NCBI RefSeq assembly: GCF_002095575.1
Contig: NZ_MLJJ01000009.1
Location: 1-64,000, forward strand
Reading direction: 5' to 3'
DNA from: Pantoea septica
Lineage (GTDB): Bacteria; Pseudomonadota; Gammaproteobacteria; Enterobacterales; Enterobacteriaceae
DNA length: 64,000 bases
Below are positions 63,133 through 64,000 of the stretch, piece by piece. The notes beneath the pieces are model-generated. The model was given only the letters and a program-made list of their open reading frames with translations. It made no database searches and was not told the origin of the DNA. Numbering within the stretch: the stretch's first letter is position 1; the number at the start of each line of letters is the position of its first letter. Position numbers and translations under genes: made by a program.

Positions 63133-64000
63133 ATGTTAAGTTTCGACCCTGAAAAAGTTTCGCTTCCTGTCGGCCACTATATCGGTGGCCATCACATTCA
63201 GACCCAGGGCGCGGCGTTCGCGGTAAAACGCCCTTCGGACGGCAGAGTCTACGCCACGCTGCATGAGGCTGACGCTGCCGACGTGGATCGCGCGGTGCAG
63301 GCGGCGCATCAGGCGCTGAGAACCAGCGGCTGGTCGGGCTGCGCGCCGCGCGAGCGCGGCCGGGTGCTGCGCCGCTGGGCCGAACTTATCGAGCAGGACA
63401 GCCTGCTGGCGCAGCTGGAGGCGCTCGGCTCCACGCGCCCCATCGGCGACGTGGCGCAGCATGAAATTCCGTTTACCGCCGAAGCGATCCGCTTCTACGC
63501 CGAGTGCGCCGACAAGTACAGCGGCGATCTCTTTCCGACCCGCGACAGCAGCCTCGGCATGCTGATAGCGGAGCCGTACGGCGTGGTCGGCGCCATTACG
63601 CCGTGGAATTTCCCGCTGTCGATGGCGTCGTGGAAGTGCGGCCCGGCGCTGGCGGCGGGCAATGCGGTGGTGCTAAAACCCTCTGAACTGACGCCGTTCT
63701 CAACGGTGCGCATGGCGGAGCTGGCGGTGCAGGCCGGTTTGCCGGCTGGCGTGCTCAACATCGTGCAGGGCAGCGGCGCGGTGACCGGCCACGCGCTGGT
63801 GACCCATCCGCTGGTGCGCAAAGTCTCCTTTACCGGCTCGACCCTGACCGGCGCGCGCATTATGAGCGACGTGGCGCAGCACGGCATGAAGCCGGTGACG
63901 CTGGAGCTGGGCGGCAAAAGCCCGCAGCTGGTGTTTGACGACGCGGGCGACATCGAGGTGCTGGCGCAGCGCATCCTGCGCGGCTTTACCGCTAACGGCG
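63133..64000 (+). CDS. Aldehyde dehydrogenase family protein, 5' part (runs off the window)
   Basis: 289 residues are visible from ATG at 63133 (AAGGA upstream) to the window end, in frame throughout. The N-terminal NAD domain shows GVVGAITPWNFPLSMASWKCGPALAAGNAVVLKPSELTPFSTVRMAELAVQAGLPAGVLNIVQG, KVSFTGSTLTGARI and VTLELGGKSPQLVFDDA with the catalytic glutamate; the catalytic cysteine lies beyond the window. Near residue 97 the usual D-x-G-K-P is replaced by GSTRPIGD, so the substrate pocket side may differ. The sigma-54/NtrC promoter suggests use under nitrogen limitation, perhaps on an amine-derived aldehyde such as the missing PuuC step. Confidence 0.85.
   Translation, partial: MLSFDPEKVSLPVGHYIGGHHIQTQGAAFAVKRPSDGRVYATLHEADAADVDRAVQAAHQALRTSGWSGCAPRERGRVLRRWAELIEQDSLLAQLEALGSTRPIGDVAQHEIPFTAEAIRFYAECADKYSGDLFPTRDSSLGMLIAEPYGVVGAITPWNFPLSMASWKCGPALAAGNAVVLKPSELTPFSTVRMAELAVQAGLPAGVLNIVQGSGAVTGHALVTHPLVRKVSFTGSTLTGARIMSDVAQHGMKPVTLELGGKSPQLVFDDAGDIEVLAQRILRGFTANG

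Overview
The window reads as chromosomal DNA of a gamma-proteobacterium of the order Enterobacterales, most likely family Erwiniaceae (Pantoea, Mixta or a relative). The evidence is a GC-rich genome, complete Escherichia-like genes in Escherichia-like order (hisLGDCBHAFI, yeeZ, plaP, sbcB, dacD, yeeA, yeeX, later tRNA-Asn, nac, cbl), and a periplasmic FAD/cytochrome c gluconate-type dehydrogenase, which is common in Pantoea-like bacteria. Genus is inference.

Layout. 1-0.3 kb: the end of a family 2 glycosyltransferase, probably the edge of a surface-polysaccharide locus. 0.3-4.8 kb (minus strand): an AstE/AspA-type deacylase, an amino-acid binding protein, a YeaK-type tRNA deacylase and a reversed hipA-hipB pair behind three evenly spaced palindromes. 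4.8-12.1 kb: the complete histidine operon with hisL leader and attenuator. 12.2-19.0 kb: yeeZ, then putrescine genes puuB-puuR-puuD and divergent puuA, and the putrescine importer plaP. 19.1-25.1 kb: a complete L-threonate/oxo-tetronate cluster (YgbI-type repressor, ltnD, otnK, otnC, otnI, GntP-type permease). 25.2-33.5 kb: sbcB, dacD, a three-subunit periplasmic dehydrogenase, yeeA, yeeX. 33.5-45.2 kb: accessory genes, including a LacI regulator, ydcF, a KPR-family reductase, an ArsR regulator divergent from a second EF-G, a fatty-acid desaturase, a flavin monooxygenase and two MFS exporters. 45.3-53.3 kb: a segment bounded by two identical tRNA-Asn genes (sugar-type dehydrogenase, GT8, aldonolactone oxidase, TetR, MetQNI-type ABC importer). 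53.8-57.3 kb: a ribose-type ABC importer. 57.4-64 kb: nac, a palindrome-rich non-coding element, cbl, an O-methyltransferase, gabD and a truncated aldehyde dehydrogenase.

How the genes work together. The main theme is nitrogen and carbon scavenging. PlaP and PuuA/B/D convert putrescine towards GABA, GabD finishes the route to succinate, and Nac links such genes to nitrogen limitation. Both nac and the last aldehyde dehydrogenase have sigma-54 promoter sequences with NtrC-like sites upstream. PuuC and PuuE are absent from the local puu cluster.

The strongest candidates for something undescribed are (i) the nac-cbl interval: about 0.7 kb of non-coding DNA closed by a 22-bp helix whose five non-Watson-Crick positions are all G-U on the plus strand, with at least ten internal hairpins, suggesting a large structured RNA or RNA-like repeat; and (ii) the reversed hipA-hipB-yeaK unit controlled by three palindromes spaced exactly 41 bp apart. 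No searches were run; homology calls come from recognising protein families by eye.
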